Positions 62,848-64,000 of a DNA stretch of 64,000 bases are shown here, piece by piece. The stretch is taken from contig OY288243.1 in the NCBI GenBank assembly GCA_958450325.1, forward strand, positions 36,198,678 to 36,262,677, in the 5' to 3' direction. This stretch comes from Agrostemma githago (taxonomy: Eukaryota; Streptophyta; Magnoliopsida; Caryophyllales; Caryophyllaceae). The translations under genes and the position numbers were made by a program. How positions within the stretch are numbered: position 1 is the first letter of the stretch; each line of letters starts with the position of its first letter. The notes beneath the pieces are model-generated. The model did no database searches, was not told the DNA's origin, and saw only the letters and a program-made list of their open reading frames with translations.

Positions 62848-64000
62848 CTATACAAACAAACATAAACACAAATACAAGCACAAAAGAAAAGGGAAAAGAT
62901 ATTTACAATAACTACTCTCACCAACAACGCCTCTATAGCCATCAAGAGCTCGGAGTAGTAAGTCAAATGCTCTAGCAACATCTTCATTTAAGCTCACATG
63001 GCCGAGCCTAGCCACTCCTAAGAGCTTCCAAGTCGGAGGGAAGAAGCGATCATCTTCATTATGCTCGGGGTTATTGTGATCTTCTGGGTCTTCGAAACCA
63101 ACATAGCTATGACTCTTATGACCATCCGGTAGGTATAGTGGTCTAGAGTCGTGCTCGGTGTTATGATGTGGGAGATCACACCCTAGGGGTGTCGCTTCTT
63201 CTACGGGGTCGAGAGTGGAACTCTTTTCCACCGCCCGACAAGGATCCTCTTCACCAATCGTCTCACAAGACAAGGGACTAGACATCGAGTGCGGTAGAGG
63301 AGGATAAGGCATCAAGTTTTCTTCATTGGAGGGTTTAGGATCCTCCAATTTCCCATTCAAGGCAAGTTCCAAGGCATCTACTTCTTTTTCCCAAGTATTG
63401 CGCTCCTTTTCACTCACCTTGTCTATATGGCCTAGAGGAGGTATGTCTTCACTTGGCTTTGGATTGTCATCCGGTTCATCTCGAAGAAAATCAAACAAAT
63501 CCAATTTGATAGCCAATACATCGGCTCCCCAAGAGTTATCTCGAGAATCATGTTCATACCCCTCCTCATTGTCGACCCTTGAAGCTTCAACTTCCTCCAT
63601 TCTTCCCAAAACTTCACCATCCAAGCAACTCTCAACAATGGTCTCTTGATTGACCCTTTCTTCTTCATTCGTGGCTACAAGGTCGGATTGACTTTCTTGT
63701 GGAGACACCCGACCTTCTTGCCCAAATGAACCTTCCTCAACATGTTGTGGAGCTCGAGTGGCCGACATCGTGATACGAGCCGTGAGTGCATCGATTTGAG
63801 CATCTTGCACCGCTATTTGGGCCTTGAGCTCCCTTTCAACCCCCTCTATGTGAGTCATCATCACTTGGTGACTCTTTTGCATTAAAATCGTCATCTCATG
63901 TTGACTCTTTTGCAATAGCATTAACGCATCTTGTTGACTCTTTTGCATTTGGACCAACATTTGACAAGTCTCGAAGTTGGGGATTATTGGTTGTGGGTTA
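62848..64000 (-). CDS. Athila-5 ORF, C-terminal part (function unknown), cut by window edge
   Basis: The frame is open from the window edge; the ATG at 63960 is preceded in frame by sense codons to the edge, so the true start is outside. The N-terminal visible part is a coiled-coil-like repeat of MQKSQ(Q/H) units (about 63830-63960), then IEGVERELKAQIAVQDAQIDAL. A long acidic, low-complexity middle (many Glu, Asp, Pro, Ser) follows, then a conserved-looking WKLLGVARLGH segment. The C-terminus is strongly hydrophobic (YLFPFLLCLYLCLCLFV). The hydrophobic tail could be a membrane anchor or read-through of a gtaaat splice donor just upstream (minus strand, near 62906). I cannot place it in a family with certainty; the context suggests an Athila extra ORF. 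Confidence 0.6.
   Translation of the reverse strand, partial: NPQPIIPNFETCQMLVQMQKSQQDALMLLQKSQHEMTILMQKSHQVMMTHIEGVERELKAQIAVQDAQIDALTARITMSATRAPQHVEEGSFGQEGRVSPQESQSDLVATNEEERVNQETIVESCLDGEVLGRMEEVEASRVDNEEGYEHDSRDNSWGADVLAIKLDLFDFLRDEPDDNPKPSEDIPPLGHIDKVSEKERNTWEKEVDALELALNGKLEDPKPSNEENLMPYPPLPHSMSSPLSCETIGEEDPCRAVEKSSTLDPVEEATPLGCDLPHHNTEHDSRPLYLPDGHKSHSYVGFEDPEDHNNPEHNEDDRFFPPTWKLLGVARLGHVSLNEDVARAFDLLLRALDGYRGVVGESSYCKYLFPFLLCLYLCLCLFV

Larger units (their letters stand above)
60150..64000 (-). mobile_element. Athila-5: 3' part of an Athila-like retrotransposon
   Basis: On the minus strand: an ORF open to the window edge (64000-62848), a CCCGGTCGGG dyad cluster (62610-62433), non-coding DNA, the conserved ctcggtttaagtgtgggggag box (61680-61650) and a purine-rich AAAGAAAAG tract (about 60790-60590). 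The box and A-rich tract occur in the same order in Athila-2 (30602 and 31280). No LTR is found before the element is lost near 60150. The region 60150-62430 holds no gene; its ORFs are low-complexity. Confidence 0.72.

Overview
This window looks like heterochromatic or intergenic DNA of a flowering plant, probably a eudicot. Everything I can identify is a transposable element. The evidence is Ty3/gypsy retrotransposons of the Athila and Tat (Retand/Grande-like) lineages with intact or degraded gag-pol, an L1-type plant LINE, CACTA-type termini and a Stowaway-like MITE. I see no convincing single-copy host gene, no tRNA or rRNA and no CRISPR. The species cannot be named from the sequence; Caryophyllales is only a guess. 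All identifications are by eye, with no database search.

Layout, left to right. (1) 1-6513, minus: Athila-1, cut by the window edge, with 5' LTR 5101-6513, PBS, gag and the start of pol. Its gag is split by a 1.66-kb solo LTR (2517-4171, target duplication gtcat). (2) 6514-6555: the end of a plus-strand Tat LTR. (3) 6556-20449, minus: Tat-A, with 3' LTR piece 6556-7669 and an antisense, intron-containing plant-mobile-domain gene (17017-20289). It is interrupted by a Tat solo LTR (8230-16039, duplication gactt) that carries a 4.8-kb LINE (8817-13659, duplication aaatgagtta). (4) 20450-20989 plus 33329-33355: a Tat LTR piece split just downstream of its TATA box by Athila-2, a complete 12.3-kb element (20990-33323, duplication cccct, LTRs about 99% identical). 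(5) 33356-49321, minus: Tat-3, with 3' LTR, two antisense genes, integrase, RT with two RNase H domains, and gag. A second Tat solo LTR sits in it (45965-47578, duplication catgg). (6) 49322-57345, plus: Tat-4, head to head with Tat-3, internally deleted. (7) 57346-59880: two CACTA-like left ends, a TAG/CTA triplet tract, an imperfect hairpin and a Stowaway-like MITE. (8) about 60150-64000, minus: the 3' part of another Athila-like element, Athila-5.

How the parts work: the sense genes (gag, protease, RT, RNase H, integrase) are for retrotransposition. Athila elements add an ORF in the envelope position. Tat elements carry two genes on the opposite strand between pol and the 3' LTR. Most reading frames are broken, often by stops that C-to-T or G-to-A changes would explain.

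Two patterns stand out. First, several LTRs place a cluster of short inverted repeats with core CG-NN-CG and element-specific arms just upstream of the TATA box, and in three families the same type of dyad recurs inside the element. Second, the Tat antisense genes contain conserved GT-AG introns that could survive retrotransposition only because they lie antisense to the genomic RNA.
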